Assembly: GCA_964425135.1 (NCBI GenBank)
Contig: CAYRKW010000011.1
Span: 1-63,501 of the forward strand
Length of the DNA: 63,501 bases
Reading direction: 5' to 3'
Source: CAYLLD01 sp964425135
GTDB lineage: Bacteria > Pseudomonadota > Alphaproteobacteria > Rhodobacterales > Rhodobacteraceae
Below the pieces are notes generated by a model. That model did not search any database, was not told the DNA's origin, and saw only the letters and a list, made by a program, of their open reading frames with translations. Position 1 is the first letter of the stretch; each line of letters begins with the position of its first letter. Of the stretch, positions 1 to 8,644 are shown piece by piece. Position numbers and translations under genes: made by a program.

Positions 1-217
1 CCCATAATAACCCTGCGTTCGGGCTGCAAAATCGCTGTGATAACAATTTGCCATCTTGGTGAATTATGCTAAAGCGCCGCTCATTGCGTAGAACGCACCT
101 GTTTCACAATGGAGCAGGAACGTGAAATTATTGCTCTCGCGGGCCCTAAATCAAGAGACGCGAGGCCAGTTTGGGCAAGGACGTGTTACCACGTTCAAAC
201 AAAGTGAGGACATGAAC

Positions 218-454
218 ATGAGCGACATATCAGATCGCGTGAAGAAAATTGTGGTCGAGCATTTGAGCGTTGACGAAGCGAAGGTTTCGGACGGTGCATC
301 TTTTATCGACGACCTTGGTGCGGATAGTTTGGACACCGTCGAACTTGTCATGGCTTTCGAAGAAGAATTCGGGATTGAAATTCCAGACGACGCTGCTGAA
401 AACATCCAGACATTTGGCGATGCGGTCGGATACATCAACAAGGCAACTGCCTAA
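218..454 (+). CDS. acpP: Acyl carrier protein AcpP
   Basis: Carries growing acyl chains in type II fatty acid synthesis in the cytoplasm. The 78-residue product has the usual length and the phosphopantetheine attachment motif GADSLD, with Ser37 as the modified residue, and ends in the typical helix IQTFGDAVGYI. ATG 212 and ATG 218 are both in frame; I chose 218 because GAGGA (206-210) lies 7 nt before it and only 1 nt before 212, and because family members begin MSD. fabF follows 137 bp downstream after a terminator, the common acpP-fabF order. The 217 bp upstream hold no gene and presumably carry the promoter, but I found no convincing -35/-10 pair. Confidence 0.97.
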   Translation: MSDISDRVKKIVVEHLSVDEAKVSDGASFIDDLGADSLDTVELVMAFEEEFGIEIPDDAAENIQTFGDAVGYINKATA

Positions 455-481
455 TCAACTGGTATTGCCTTCGATTTTGAG

Positions 482-507
482 ACGGCGCCCCAAGCGGCGC
501 CGTTTTT
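482..507 (+). terminator. Intrinsic terminator after acpP
   Basis: The arms acggcgcc (482-489) and ggcgccgt (496-503) pair perfectly around a 6-nt loop and run straight into a T-tract. This would allow acpP, needed in large amounts, to be transcribed separately from fabF. Confidence 0.85.
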
Positions 508-591
508 CGTTTATCAACGCTTTGCCAGCGCTTTTCCTTACTTGGCGAGTGCGGTATGAAGCGAAAACAAAAGCACAAAAGAGGTTTGTAG

Positions 592-1848
592 ATGCGCAGA
601 GTGGTTGTGACGGGAGTGGGAATGCTGACGCCGCTTGGGTGTGGAGCGGAACACACGTGGTCTAAGATCCTCGAAGGCGCATCCGGGGCTGCAACCATCA
701 AGAAATTTGACGCAGACCATCTTGTGACGAATTACGCCTGCGAAATTCCTGTTGGTGATGGGACCAACGGAACATTCAATGCTGAAGATTGGCTGTCGTC
801 GAAAGAAATCCGGAAGATCGATCCGTTTATTCTTTACGCGATGTGTGCTGCAGATCAGGCGATTGTTGACGCCGGGTGGACGCCCAATGCTGAAGAAGAT
901 TTGTTGCGCACAGGCGTGATGATCGGATCCGGGATCGGGGGACTCAATGCTATCGCTGAAACTGCGATTTTGATGAAAGAGCGTGGGCCTCGGCGTGTGT
1001 CACCATTTTTCATTCCGAGCGCATTGATCAATCTGGCGTCTGGGCAGGTTTCGATCAAATACGGATTTAAAGGGCCAAATCATTCTGTGGTGACCGCCTG
1101 CTCAACTGGTGCGCATGCTATTGGAGATGCTGCGCGTCTGATTATGTTCGGCGACGCGGATGTCATGGTTGCGGGCGGCGCCGAAGCACCTGTCACCGAA
1201 TTGGGGATAGCCGGTTTTAACGCATGCAAAGCTCTTTCAAGCAAACATCGTGATGATCCCGCGCATGCGTCGCGTCCTTATGATCGGGACCGCGACGGAT
1301 TTGTCATGGGGGAAGGCGCAGGCGTTGTTGTTGTCGAAGAGTACGAGCACGCGAAAAAGCGTGGTGCCAAAATATATGCAGAGATATTGGGGTATGGCCT
1401 TTCCGGCGATGCCTATCACATCACTGCACCCGCGTCGGATGGAGATGGTGGGTATCGCTCGATGAGTGCGGCTCTTAATCGCGCGCAGAAAACGCCTGAT
1501 GCGCTCGACTACATAAACGCTCATGGCACATCGACGATGGCGGATACGATTGAGCTGGGCGCTGTGGGTCGACTGATGGGAGATGCTGCTAAAAACGCGG
1601 TTATGTCCTCGACCAAGTCGTCTATCGGCCATTTGCTTGGTGCGGCCGGATCGGTTGAAGCAATCTTCTCGATGCTGGCAATGCGCGATAGTGTTGCGCC
1701 GCCGACGATCAATCTGGACAATCCTGAAGTCGATACATTGCTTGATCTTGCACCCAATGCACCTAGGGAGCGCGAAATCAATGTGGCGCTTTCAAATTCG
1801 TTCGGATTTGGTGGAACGAATGCGTCGCTGGTGATGGGGAAAGTTTGA
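592..1848 (+). CDS. fabF: Beta-ketoacyl-ACP synthase II (FabF)
   Basis: Condenses malonyl-ACP with acyl-ACP during fatty acid elongation. The 418-residue length fits KAS II. The catalytic triad is visible: Cys170 in VTACSTGAHA, His311 in INAHGTST and His347 in SSIGHLLGAAG, with the C-terminal NSFGFGGTNA signature. AAGAGG lies a few bases before the ATG. It sits downstream of acpP and only 4 nt upstream of mltG, so fabF and mltG are probably co-transcribed. FabB is less likely given the Gly-rich FabF-type N-terminus and the acpP-fabF context. Confidence 0.97.
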   Translation: MRRVVVTGVGMLTPLGCGAEHTWSKILEGASGAATIKKFDADHLVTNYACEIPVGDGTNGTFNAEDWLSSKEIRKIDPFILYAMCAADQAIVDAGWTPNAEEDLLRTGVMIGSGIGGLNAIAETAILMKERGPRRVSPFFIPSALINLASGQVSIKYGFKGPNHSVVTACSTGAHAIGDAARLIMFGDADVMVAGGAEAPVTELGIAGFNACKALSSKHRDDPAHASRPYDRDRDGFVMGEGAGVVVVEEYEHAKKRGAKIYAEILGYGLSGDAYHITAPASDGDGGYRSMSAALNRAQKTPDALDYINAHGTSTMADTIELGAVGRLMGDAAKNAVMSSTKSSIGHLLGAAGSVEAIFSMLAMRDSVAPPTINLDNPEVDTLLDLAPNAPREREINVALSNSFGFGGTNASLVMGKV

Positions 1849-1852
1849 CCTG

Positions 1853-3034
1853 ATGGCGAAGCATTTCGCGGCAAATATTCTGTCTATCTTGGTCGTCACC
1901 TTGCTTATCGCAGGCGCAGGCGTTTTGTGGGGCAAGCAAGAGTATTCTGATCCTGGACCCCTGACCCAATCGGTGTGTTTCAAAGTTGAGAGCGGGTCGA
2001 ACATGCAGAAGGTTTCGAAAAACCTTGCGCAGATTGATGCGATATCGAGCGATTTTGTCTTCGGGACAGGAGCGAAATACGAGGGTAAATCGGATCGCCT
2101 CAAGGCTGGGTCGTTCATTATTCCTGCCAATTCTTCGATGGCGGATATCGTTGAGATTGTTACGCGCGATGGTGCGAGTACCTGTGGCTCGGGTGTTTCT
2201 TTGGTGGCCGGTATCAGTGCTGTGCGCATGCGAGTGCGCGGGTTGAATGCGGAAACAGGTACACTTGAGGAATTGGCGCGGTTTGATCCGACTGAAGCGG
2301 AGGTGGCGTTTCCGGCGGCGTATTCTGACGCTGAAAGCGATTCCGATACCCGCTACACCGTCAATCTGATTGAAGGCGCGACCAATTGGCAATTACAACA
2401 GGCGTTGTTGGCGGCACCCTTTTTGGAAGGTGATATCGAGGACATGCCGCAAGAAGGCGCGCTGGCACCCAATAGCTATGAAGTTGCCAAGGGTGACACG
2501 CGGCAGAGCGTGATTGAAACGATGAAAGCGGCGCAAGATGCGATTCTCGAAGAAGCCTGGCTGGTTCGAGATCCTGAAACTCCGTTAGAATCGCGCAATG
2601 ATGCGTTGATCCTTGCGTCAATTGTCGAAAAAGAGACGGGCCTCGCTGAGGAAAGACCGTTGGTTGCGAGTGTATTCGTCAATCGACTGAACAAAGGAAT
2701 TCGTCTGCAAACTGATCCGACTGTGATATATGGAATTACCAAAGGAGAAGGCAGTCTGGGACGAGGGTTGCGCCGCAGCGAGCTAGACAGAGCAACGCCT
2801 TTCAACACATATCAGATTGACGGCCTGCCGCCGACGCCGATTGCGAATCCGAGCAAGGCGGCGATCGAAGCTGTTCTTAATCCGGCGGAGAGCGAGTTTA
2901 TTTTCTTTGTGGCCGATGGGACCGGCGGGCATGCGTTTGCAAAAACGTTGGATGAGCATAATCGTAACGTGGCCGTTTGGCGGAAAATTGAAGCGGAACG
3001 AGCTGAGGAAGCGAATTCATCTCAAAACAATTAA
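1853..3034 (+). CDS. mltG: Endolytic murein transglycosylase MltG
   Basis: Inner-membrane lytic transglycosylase (YceG family) that cuts nascent glycan strands and so helps set their length. The 393-residue protein has one N-terminal membrane segment (about residues 7-25) and then the extracytoplasmic domain. The family core is clear near the C-terminal half: ASIVEKETG, with the catalytic Glu, and VFVNRLNKGIRLQTDPTVIY. It starts 4 nt after fabF and ends about 100 bp before a terminator. The fabF-mltG pairing is common in Gram-negative bacteria. Confidence 0.95.
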   Translation: MAKHFAANILSILVVTLLIAGAGVLWGKQEYSDPGPLTQSVCFKVESGSNMQKVSKNLAQIDAISSDFVFGTGAKYEGKSDRLKAGSFIIPANSSMADIVEIVTRDGASTCGSGVSLVAGISAVRMRVRGLNAETGTLEELARFDPTEAEVAFPAAYSDAESDSDTRYTVNLIEGATNWQLQQALLAAPFLEGDIEDMPQEGALAPNSYEVAKGDTRQSVIETMKAAQDAILEEAWLVRDPETPLESRNDALILASIVEKETGLAEERPLVASVFVNRLNKGIRLQTDPTVIYGITKGEGSLGRGLRRSELDRATPFNTYQIDGLPPTPIANPSKAAIEAVLNPAESEFIFFVADGTGGHAFAKTLDEHNRNVAVWRKIEAERAEEANSSQNN

Positions 3035-3133
3035 TCGGAGCGCGCGGTGCATCGAAAACAACCTAAGATTTAGTTGTTGACAATGCGAACTCCCTCAGGT
3101 AGAACTTGTGACATGCTGGGATAACTGGCTGAA

Positions 3134-3163
3134 GCGGCGTCGAGCAATCGAGGCCGTTTTTTC
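3134..3163 (+). terminator. Terminator between mltG and the GTA cluster
   Basis: Arms cggcgtcga (3135-3143) and tcgaggccg (3148-3156) pair with a single G-G mismatch around the tetraloop gcaa, followed by six T. It separates the housekeeping mltG transcript from the GTA genes. The first GTA gene starts just after it, so a GTA promoter must overlap this element or the transcript must read through it. Confidence 0.75.
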
Positions 3164-3196
3164 GTTCCTATGAGGCGGGGCGGACAGGTGGCATCT

Positions 3197-3520
3197 TTGA
3201 CTGATACTTCTTCAGATCCACCCGATGAAGATCAGGTGGATGAACCGCTAGACTATCTACTACACGAACTTTCTCGACAATATGAGCGCGCCAAGGATCA
3301 GCTTGAGGTGCATCAGGCGCACACCATTGAGGACACAAAGCGCAACAACGCTTTGCGAGCCAACACAAGTGCATACGAAAAGCTAAAGGAATTGGAGGTA
3401 AGGCGCGATGGCCTCAAGCAATCAGACGGCGACGGCGCAGGGCTTGCACTCGACTTGGACGACGCCCGACAGGAAATACGTTACCGGATTGCGAGAATTA
3501 ATAAGGGCAAAAAAAGTTGA
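3197..3520 (+). CDS. GTA gene g1: small terminase-like protein
   Basis: First gene of the gene transfer agent cluster, matching g1 of Rhodobacter capsulatus GTA by position, size and character: an acidic N-terminus followed by charged helices (LLHELSRQYERAKDQ; SAYEKLKELEVRRDG). In headful-packaging systems such proteins help the large terminase engage DNA. An ATG at 3170 is in frame but directly follows the terminator T-tract and has no Shine-Dalgarno. TTG 3197 has AGGTGG 5 nt upstream and gives 107 residues, so I prefer it. The gene stops just before the large terminase start. Family assignment rests mainly on synteny. Confidence 0.7.
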   Translation: MTDTSSDPPDEDQVDEPLDYLLHELSRQYERAKDQLEVHQAHTIEDTKRNNALRANTSAYEKLKELEVRRDGLKQSDGDGAGLALDLDDARQEIRYRIARINKGKKS

Positions 3521-3524
3521 TGCA

Positions 3525-4814
3525 TTGTTGTCGGATTTGAGCGCGAACGCGACGATGTCGTTGCAGTGGCTGTTTGAGCATTGGGCGCACGATCATCAGT
3601 TGCCACCCGAAGGGATGTGGAAAACCTGGGTTGTTATGGGCGGACGGGGCGCGGGAAAAACGCGTGCTGGTGCGGAGTGGATCAGATCGCAGGCTGAAGG
3701 ATCGACAGCCAAAGCAAAGGGCAGGGCGCGGCGTATTGCGCTGGTCGCTGAGACGCTTGATCAAGCGCGCGATATCATGGTGTTGGGAGAGAGCGGGATT
3801 GTTGCCTGCTCTCCGCCTGATCGGCGCCCGTTGTGGCAGGCATCCCGCCGTCGTTTGGTCTGGCCAAATGGCGCGGAGGCACAAGTGTTTTCTGCATCCG
3901 ATCCGGATAGCCTTCGAGGACCACAGTTTGATTGTGCGTGGGTGGACGAGCTGGCGAAATGGAAAAACGGGCGTGCGGCCTGGAATATGCTGCAATTTGG
4001 TTTGAGGCTGGGGGATAATCCGAGGCAGGTTGTTACAACGACACCGCGGTCCAATCAGTTGCTCAAAGATGTTCTGTCACATGACACGACGGTGACAACG
4101 TCTGCTCCGTCATCGGCCAATCGCGCTTATCTTGCGCCAGGATTTCTGGAGCATATCGAAGCGATGTATGGCGGCACGCGATTGGGGCGCGAAGAAATTG
4201 ATGGTACCTTGATCGACGATGTTGAAGGTGCGCTTTGGCGACTTGATGCGATTGATCGCAGTCGTGTCGATATCAAACCAGATCTCGACAGGATTGTGGT
4301 GGCGGTTGATCCGCCGGTGACATCTGGGTCGAAAGCTGATGCGTGTGGGATTGTTGTGGTCGGCGCCACACTCAAGGGCGGGCCACAAGATTGGGCGGCT
4401 TATGTTCTCGAAGATGGGTCGGTCGAAGGTCACACCCCGGCCCAATGGGCACAACACGCTGTGCGGCTCTACCACCGATACGGTGCTGACCGGATCGTCG
4501 CTGAAGTCAATCAAGGCGGTGATCTGGTGGAGACGGTGTGTCGGATGATTGATCCGCATATCAGCTACAAAGCAGTGCGTGCGAGCCGAGGTAAGGTCGC
4601 AAGGGCGGAACCGGCGGCGGCGCTTTACGAGCAGGGCAGGGTGCATCACTGCGTGCCTTGTACGGAACTTGAAGATCAGATGTGTCAGGTGACACATTCG
4701 GGATATGTCGGACCGGGCAGCCCTGACCGCGTTGATGCGCTGGTTTGGGCACTCACTGACTTGATAATCGAGCGATCTGCGCGCCAATCGACCCCGCAGA
4801 TCCGCTTCTTTTAG
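3525..4814 (+). CDS. GTA gene g2: large terminase (packaging ATPase/nuclease)
   Basis: Motor that pumps DNA into GTA capsids and cuts it headful by headful. The ATPase has Walker A GGRGAGKT and Walker B in CAWVDELAKW. The C-terminal RNase H-like nuclease shows the acidic residues in VVAVDPP, VAEVNQGGDLV and PDRVDALVWAL. An in-frame ATG at 3408 would overlap g1 by 113 nt, unlike every other junction here. TTG 3525 lies just after the g1 stop and begins LSDLSANATMSLQWLFEHWA, which fits family N-termini better; the start remains uncertain. Confidence 0.93.
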   Translation: MLSDLSANATMSLQWLFEHWAHDHQLPPEGMWKTWVVMGGRGAGKTRAGAEWIRSQAEGSTAKAKGRARRIALVAETLDQARDIMVLGESGIVACSPPDRRPLWQASRRRLVWPNGAEAQVFSASDPDSLRGPQFDCAWVDELAKWKNGRAAWNMLQFGLRLGDNPRQVVTTTPRSNQLLKDVLSHDTTVTTSAPSSANRAYLAPGFLEHIEAMYGGTRLGREEIDGTLIDDVEGALWRLDAIDRSRVDIKPDLDRIVVAVDPPVTSGSKADACGIVVVGATLKGGPQDWAAYVLEDGSVEGHTPAQWAQHAVRLYHRYGADRIVAEVNQGGDLVETVCRMIDPHISYKAVRASRGKVARAEPAAALYEQGRVHHCVPCTELEDQMCQVTHSGYVGPGSPDRVDALVWALTDLIIERSARQSTPQIRFF

Positions 4815-4898
4815 GTAAACGCGAGCCGTTCTAATTTTGCAGGACGTTGCTTTGACTGCGATTGAACAAATTTGAATGAAGAAAAGGAACCAGATTGT

Positions 4899-6080
4899 AT
4901 GGTTTTCCAACTATTTCAGACAAACACTCAACAACCAGAAAACACCAAGTCAGCAAGCACAGCACCGCTATTTGCGCTGCATAGCAGCGGTCGCGTGGCC
5001 TGGTCTCCGCGTGATGTGGGCAGCCTTGTACGCAATGGCTTCACGTCCAATCCGATTGGCTTTCGCTGCGTGCGTATGATCTGCGAGGCGGCGGCGTCTG
5101 TTCCTCTGGTGCTTCAGGATGCTGAGCGCCGGTATGATGTGCATCCGCTGCTTTCTTTGTGCGCGAACCCCAATGAGACCCAAACGACGTCCGGGTTTTT
5201 GGAGAGCCTGATCGGTCAACTGCTCCTCACCGGCAACGGCTATGTTGAGTCAGCGGGAGAGAATGCTGTCGATGGGGGCCCGTCGTTTTTGTATGTGCTG
5301 CGATCAGATCGCATGCGTGTTGTGCCCGGCGCGGATGGATGGCCGATTGCTTATGAATATGTGGTCGGAGCAAAGAAGCACAGATTTGATTTGCGGCAGG
5401 AAAACCCTCCGGTTCTGCATATCAAATCGTTTCACCCGCAAGACGATCATTATGGTCTATCGCCCCTTCAAGCGGCGGCGTCTTCGATTGACGTGCACAA
5501 TTCGGCCAGCAGATGGTCCAAAGCACTTTTGGATAATGCCGCGAGACCTTCGGGCGCAATTGTTTACAAGGGCACAGGCGATGGCAGTGCGTTGGCAAAT
5601 GATCAGTACTCGCGGTTGGTGGATGAGCTTGAAAGCAATCACCAGGGTGCCGCAAACGCCGGGCGTCCAATGCTATTGGAGGGTGGTCTGGATTGGAAGC
5701 CGATGGGCTTTTCGCCATCGGATATGGAGTTTCACAAAACCAAAGAGACCGCCGCGCGCGAGATTGCTCTGTCATTTGGTTTGCCGCCGATGCTGCTCGG
5801 CATTCCCGGTGACAACACCTACTCGAACTATCAGGAAGCCAATCGCGCATTTTACAGGCTGACTGTCTTGCCGCTCGTGACGAAAGTGGCTGCCTCGCTT
5901 TCGGGGTGGCTTACGAAACATTACACTCAAACGCTGGTTCTGAAACCCGATCTGGATAACATCCCCGCGCTCGCCAGCGAGCGAGACACGCAATGGAAGC
6001 GTGTCGCGGGTGCAGACTTCCTGACCAATACAGAAAAGCGTGCGCTTCTTGGATTGCCCGCTCTTACGGAAAATGAATGA
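4899..6080 (+). CDS. GTA gene g3: portal protein
   Basis: HK97-type portal that forms the dodecameric DNA entry ring at one capsid vertex. Family features include the early HSSGRVAWSPRDV block, GNGYVE, the central stretch with HIKSFHPQDDHYGLSPLQAA, and PPMLLGIPGDNTYSNYQEA near the end. ATG 4899 is used because AAGGAA lies 9 nt upstream and the N-terminus MVFQLF matches other GTA portals; an in-frame TTG at 4872 is poorer. About 390 residues is normal. An 84-bp gap separates it from the terminase gene, and the next gene overlaps its stop. Confidence 0.95.
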   Translation: MVFQLFQTNTQQPENTKSASTAPLFALHSSGRVAWSPRDVGSLVRNGFTSNPIGFRCVRMICEAAASVPLVLQDAERRYDVHPLLSLCANPNETQTTSGFLESLIGQLLLTGNGYVESAGENAVDGGPSFLYVLRSDRMRVVPGADGWPIAYEYVVGAKKHRFDLRQENPPVLHIKSFHPQDDHYGLSPLQAAASSIDVHNSASRWSKALLDNAARPSGAIVYKGTGDGSALANDQYSRLVDELESNHQGAANAGRPMLLEGGLDWKPMGFSPSDMEFHKTKETAAREIALSFGLPPMLLGIPGDNTYSNYQEANRAFYRLTVLPLVTKVAASLSGWLTKHYTQTLVLKPDLDNIPALASERDTQWKRVAGADFLTNTEKRALLGLPALTENE

Positions 6081-6328
6081 CCGAAAATGGACAGAGAAAA
6101 GCAGGTGGATCCAGGTATTTGTACGAGCCGTTTAACGCAACAGCCGCACGCGTTGAGACCTTCGAGCGTGTCAATGAAGAGCGCTGGAAGGCGTTGGAAC
6201 GTAGATTGATGACGATTGAAGCGATGTTGGAGCGTTTGGAAAAGCGTCTCTGGCTGGCCGTCTATGGCGTTGTGGCCCTGATTATTACGCAGGCCGTTTA
6301 CTCGCTGATCCAGTCATCCCCTATTTGA
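6077..6328 (+). CDS. GTA gene g3.5: small single-pass membrane protein
   Basis: An 83-residue protein between portal and protease, matching g3.5 of R. capsulatus GTA. It has a charged, probably coiled-coil middle (VNEERWKALERRLMTIEAM) and one C-terminal membrane helix (LWLAVYGVVALIITQAVYSL). Its ATG overlaps the portal stop by 4 nt, so translation is probably coupled. Its role is not established; membrane location and conserved position suggest an assembly or release function (inference). Confidence 0.85.
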   Translation: MTENGQRKAGGSRYLYEPFNATAARVETFERVNEERWKALERRLMTIEAMLERLEKRLWLAVYGVVALIITQAVYSLIQSSPI

Positions 6329-6338
6329 GGAAATCTAA

Positions 6339-6905
6339 ATGACAAATTTGAAGCCCGTCTTCGGTGCGCCGGAGACGAAGTATGTGCAATTGGGGAAGCA
6401 GATCGGACTGCGTGACGAGAACCGGATCGTTGGGTATGCCTCACTGTTTGAGGCTACGGACCAAGGCGGGGATTGCGTCAAGGCAGGTGCTTACGGGGCA
6501 TCCCTCAAGCGCACTGAAACTGCTGGTAGGTCAATAAAGATGCTTTGGCAGCATGATCCCGCACAGCCGATTGGTGTTTGGGACCAGATATTCGAGGACA
6601 AGACGGGGTTATACGTCTCCGGTCGAATTTTACCGGATGTTCGCGCTGGTGCAGAAGCTCTTGCGCTATTGAAAGCTGGCGCGATTGACGGTCTGTCGAT
6701 CGGCTATCGCACGATCAAGTCTCAGAACACCAAAGGCAGTGGTCGTGCATTGACTGAAATTGATCTTTGGGAGGTATCATTGGTGACGTTTCCAATGCTT
6801 CCCGAAGCGCGTGTGCAAAAGTCGTCGGAACTTGATGACGACGCACTCGCGCGGGCGCTGGCGGACGTATTTTCATCCGCCAGCAACATGCTGACGCGCG
6901 AGTAA
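6339..6905 (+). CDS. GTA gene g4: prohead protease
   Basis: HK97-family (U35) serine protease that trims the capsid N-terminal delta domain during head maturation. The 188-residue length fits. Visible signatures are IVGYASLFEATDQGGD at the N-terminus, the His-containing LWQHDPAQPIGVW, and the Ser-containing GAIDGLSIGYRT, the pattern of the catalytic His and Ser. AGGAAA lies just before the ATG at 6339. It precedes the capsid gene, the standard portal-protease-capsid order. Confidence 0.94.
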   Translation: MTNLKPVFGAPETKYVQLGKQIGLRDENRIVGYASLFEATDQGGDCVKAGAYGASLKRTETAGRSIKMLWQHDPAQPIGVWDQIFEDKTGLYVSGRILPDVRAGAEALALLKAGAIDGLSIGYRTIKSQNTKGSGRALTEIDLWEVSLVTFPMLPEARVQKSSELDDDALARALADVFSSASNMLTRE

Positions 6906-6950
6906 CGTCAGTTTATTTCTCACCGACCCTTTAACAACAAGGAAATTTTG

Positions 6951-8138
6951 ATGGGAACTCCCAAGACCAAGTCCCGCGATATCGCTCTGGAGCCGGCCGA
7001 AGCACTCAAATCGGCAATGACAGGATTTCTGGGTGATTTCGATGTTTTTCAAACCGAACTGAAATCCCGATTGAACGAACAGGAAAAACGATTGACTATG
7101 CTGGATCGCAAATCACAAAGCTACGACCGCCCTGCACTCAGCCGAGGCGCAGAACTCGATGTTCCACATAAAAAGGCCTTCGGTGCGTATCTGCGCTCGG
7201 GCGACGATGATGCTCTGCGCGGGCTCGAAGTTGAAGAAAAGGCACTCAACACCGCTGTCGCGGCAGAGGGCGGTTATCTCGTCGATCCGCAGACGGCGGA
7301 ACAGATTGGATCAGTCCTTTTTTCGAGCGCCTCCCTTCGCGCGGTATCGAATGTTGTTCAGGTGGAAGCGACCGCCTTTGATGTTCTGATCGATCAAAGT
7401 GATATCGGATTTGGTTGGGCAAGCGAGACGGCGGATACGTCCGAGACGGGAACACCCATTGTCGATCGTATTACCATTCCGCTGCATGAGTTGTCGGCAT
7501 TGCCAAAAGCATCGCAACGGTTACTCGACGATAGTGCGTTTGATGTGGAAGGATGGCTTGCATCGCGGATCGCCGACCGGTTTGCGCGGGCTGAAGCGCT
7601 GTCGTTTATCAGCGGCGATGGAACCGACAAGCCAACCGGGTTTCTGACCTATCCGCATATCGCGGATGATGTTTGGGAATGGGGCAACCTGGGCTATGTG
7701 CCAACCGGAAGCGATGGTGATTTCAACGCGACCGATCCGGCAGACGCTATCGTCGATCTAGTCTATGCGCTGGGCGCTCGCTACCGGGCGAATGCGACGT
7801 TCGTCATGAACTCCAAAACCGCAGGCGCCGTGCGCAAGATGAAGGATGCGGATGGCCGGTTCCTTTGGGCAGACGGGCTGGCTGCAGGAGAGCCAGCGCG
7901 TCTGATGGGATATCCGGTGCTGATTGCAGAAGATATGCCGGATATCGCGAGCGATGCTGCAGCAGTCGCCTTCGGTGATTTCCAAGCGGGCTATACCATT
8001 GCGGAACGTCCGGATCTGCGTATTCTGCGCGATCCTTTCTCGGCCAAACCTCACGTTCTGTTCTATGCGACCAAACGCATTGGTGGCGATGTGAGCGACT
8101 TTTCTGCGATCAAGTTGCTGAAATTCTCTGCCAGCTAA
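6951..8138 (+). CDS. GTA gene g5: major capsid protein
   Basis: HK97-fold shell protein of the GTA particle. The first roughly 100 residues are charged and helical (SRLNEQEKRLTMLDRKSQSY), as expected of the scaffold-like delta domain removed by the protease; the mature part probably begins near KALNTAVAAEGGYLVDPQTA. The C-terminal half has the HK97 hallmarks GDGTDKPTGFLTYP and RADGRFLWADG-like segments. ATG 6951 has AAGGA 7 nt upstream; the adjacent TTG 6948 is less likely. 395 residues is normal. Downstream lies a stretch of hairpins, then an extra small gene. Confidence 0.96.
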   Translation: MGTPKTKSRDIALEPAEALKSAMTGFLGDFDVFQTELKSRLNEQEKRLTMLDRKSQSYDRPALSRGAELDVPHKKAFGAYLRSGDDDALRGLEVEEKALNTAVAAEGGYLVDPQTAEQIGSVLFSSASLRAVSNVVQVEATAFDVLIDQSDIGFGWASETADTSETGTPIVDRITIPLHELSALPKASQRLLDDSAFDVEGWLASRIADRFARAEALSFISGDGTDKPTGFLTYPHIADDVWEWGNLGYVPTGSDGDFNATDPADAIVDLVYALGARYRANATFVMNSKTAGAVRKMKDADGRFLWADGLAAGEPARLMGYPVLIAEDMPDIASDAAAVAFGDFQAGYTIAERPDLRILRDPFSAKPHVLFYATKRIGGDVSDFSAIKLLKFSAS

Positions 8139-8149
8139 GCAAGGGTTTG

Positions 8150-8322
8150 AACGGCGCAGCCGCGCTTTTCCGTTCTTGTTACTGATCTTGCGCGATATGC
8201 GCGAGCTGCCTTCGCCCGCTGCCTCCGGTGGCGGGTTGAGGACCGACCCCCGCATTGTTGCTTACGCTGCTCCGCCCTTCCCAGTGGCAGTGCGGGGGCG
8301 GTTTGTCGAAACCACGCCTGAG
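8150..8322 (+). repeat. Inverted-repeat-rich spacer after the capsid gene
   Basis: This unusually long spacer inside the otherwise tightly packed GTA cluster holds several potential stem-loops: cggc-gca-gccg (8152-8162) followed by cgctttt; a GC-rich hairpin around cccgctgcc-tcc-ggtggcggg near 8217-8237, fully paired when G-U is allowed; and a wider dyad in which ccccgcattg near 8250 faces cagtgcgggg near 8290. They could stabilise the capsid message or weaken read-through into the connector genes. An in-frame reading exists but looks like translated repeat DNA. Confidence 0.55.
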
Positions 8323-8334
8323 AAAGGTGAGTAT

Positions 8335-8643
8335 TTGACCGATATTGTTATCAAACCTGCTGATCAGAAGCTCACGCATCGGGTGCTTTTTGGTCCACCG
8401 CTGTTGCAAGCCGGCGAAACTGTGCGGCGCGCGCAAGATTGGTTGGTCCAACCGCTTGGACCTTTACCGAGCGGTGTGACCGTGACGTCAGTTGTTGCAG
8501 GGCCCTCCTGGAGCGCGGGAGATATTGTCGGTGGCGTAAGTGGTGAAACCTATTTGGTTTCTGTGCCGGTTGAAACCTCACAGCAGCGCGTTGTCAGTCA
8601 TAGTTTCGTGCTTCGTATCACGAATATATCCACAAGGAATTAG
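8335..8643 (+). CDS. Phage fiber-tail-adaptor-like protein, extra gene in the GTA cluster
   Basis: Short beta-rich protein of about 102 residues lying between capsid and head-tail connector. Its layout (DIVIKPADQKLTHRV, then LQAGETV, PSGVTVTSV, GGVSGETYLVSV and a closing SFVLRITNI strand) resembles small phage fiber-tail adaptor proteins with a single Ig-like domain, often next to connector genes. TTG 8335 is preceded by AAAGGTGAG at 8323-8331 and gives the family's usual length. An ATG at 8176 would add 53 residues encoded by repeat-like DNA, so I reject it. The standard R. capsulatus GTA gene set has no member here; family assignment is by pattern only. Confidence 0.6.
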   Translation: MTDIVIKPADQKLTHRVLFGPPLLQAGETVRRAQDWLVQPLGPLPSGVTVTSVVAGPSWSAGDIVGGVSGETYLVSVPVETSQQRVVSHSFVLRITNISTRN

Positions 8644-8644
8644 C

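Noticed and set aside
8176..8334. N-terminal 53 residues of the adaptor-like protein from ATG 8176
   Set aside because: They are encoded by hairpin-forming repeat-like DNA with no Shine-Dalgarno and are absent from similar small proteins.
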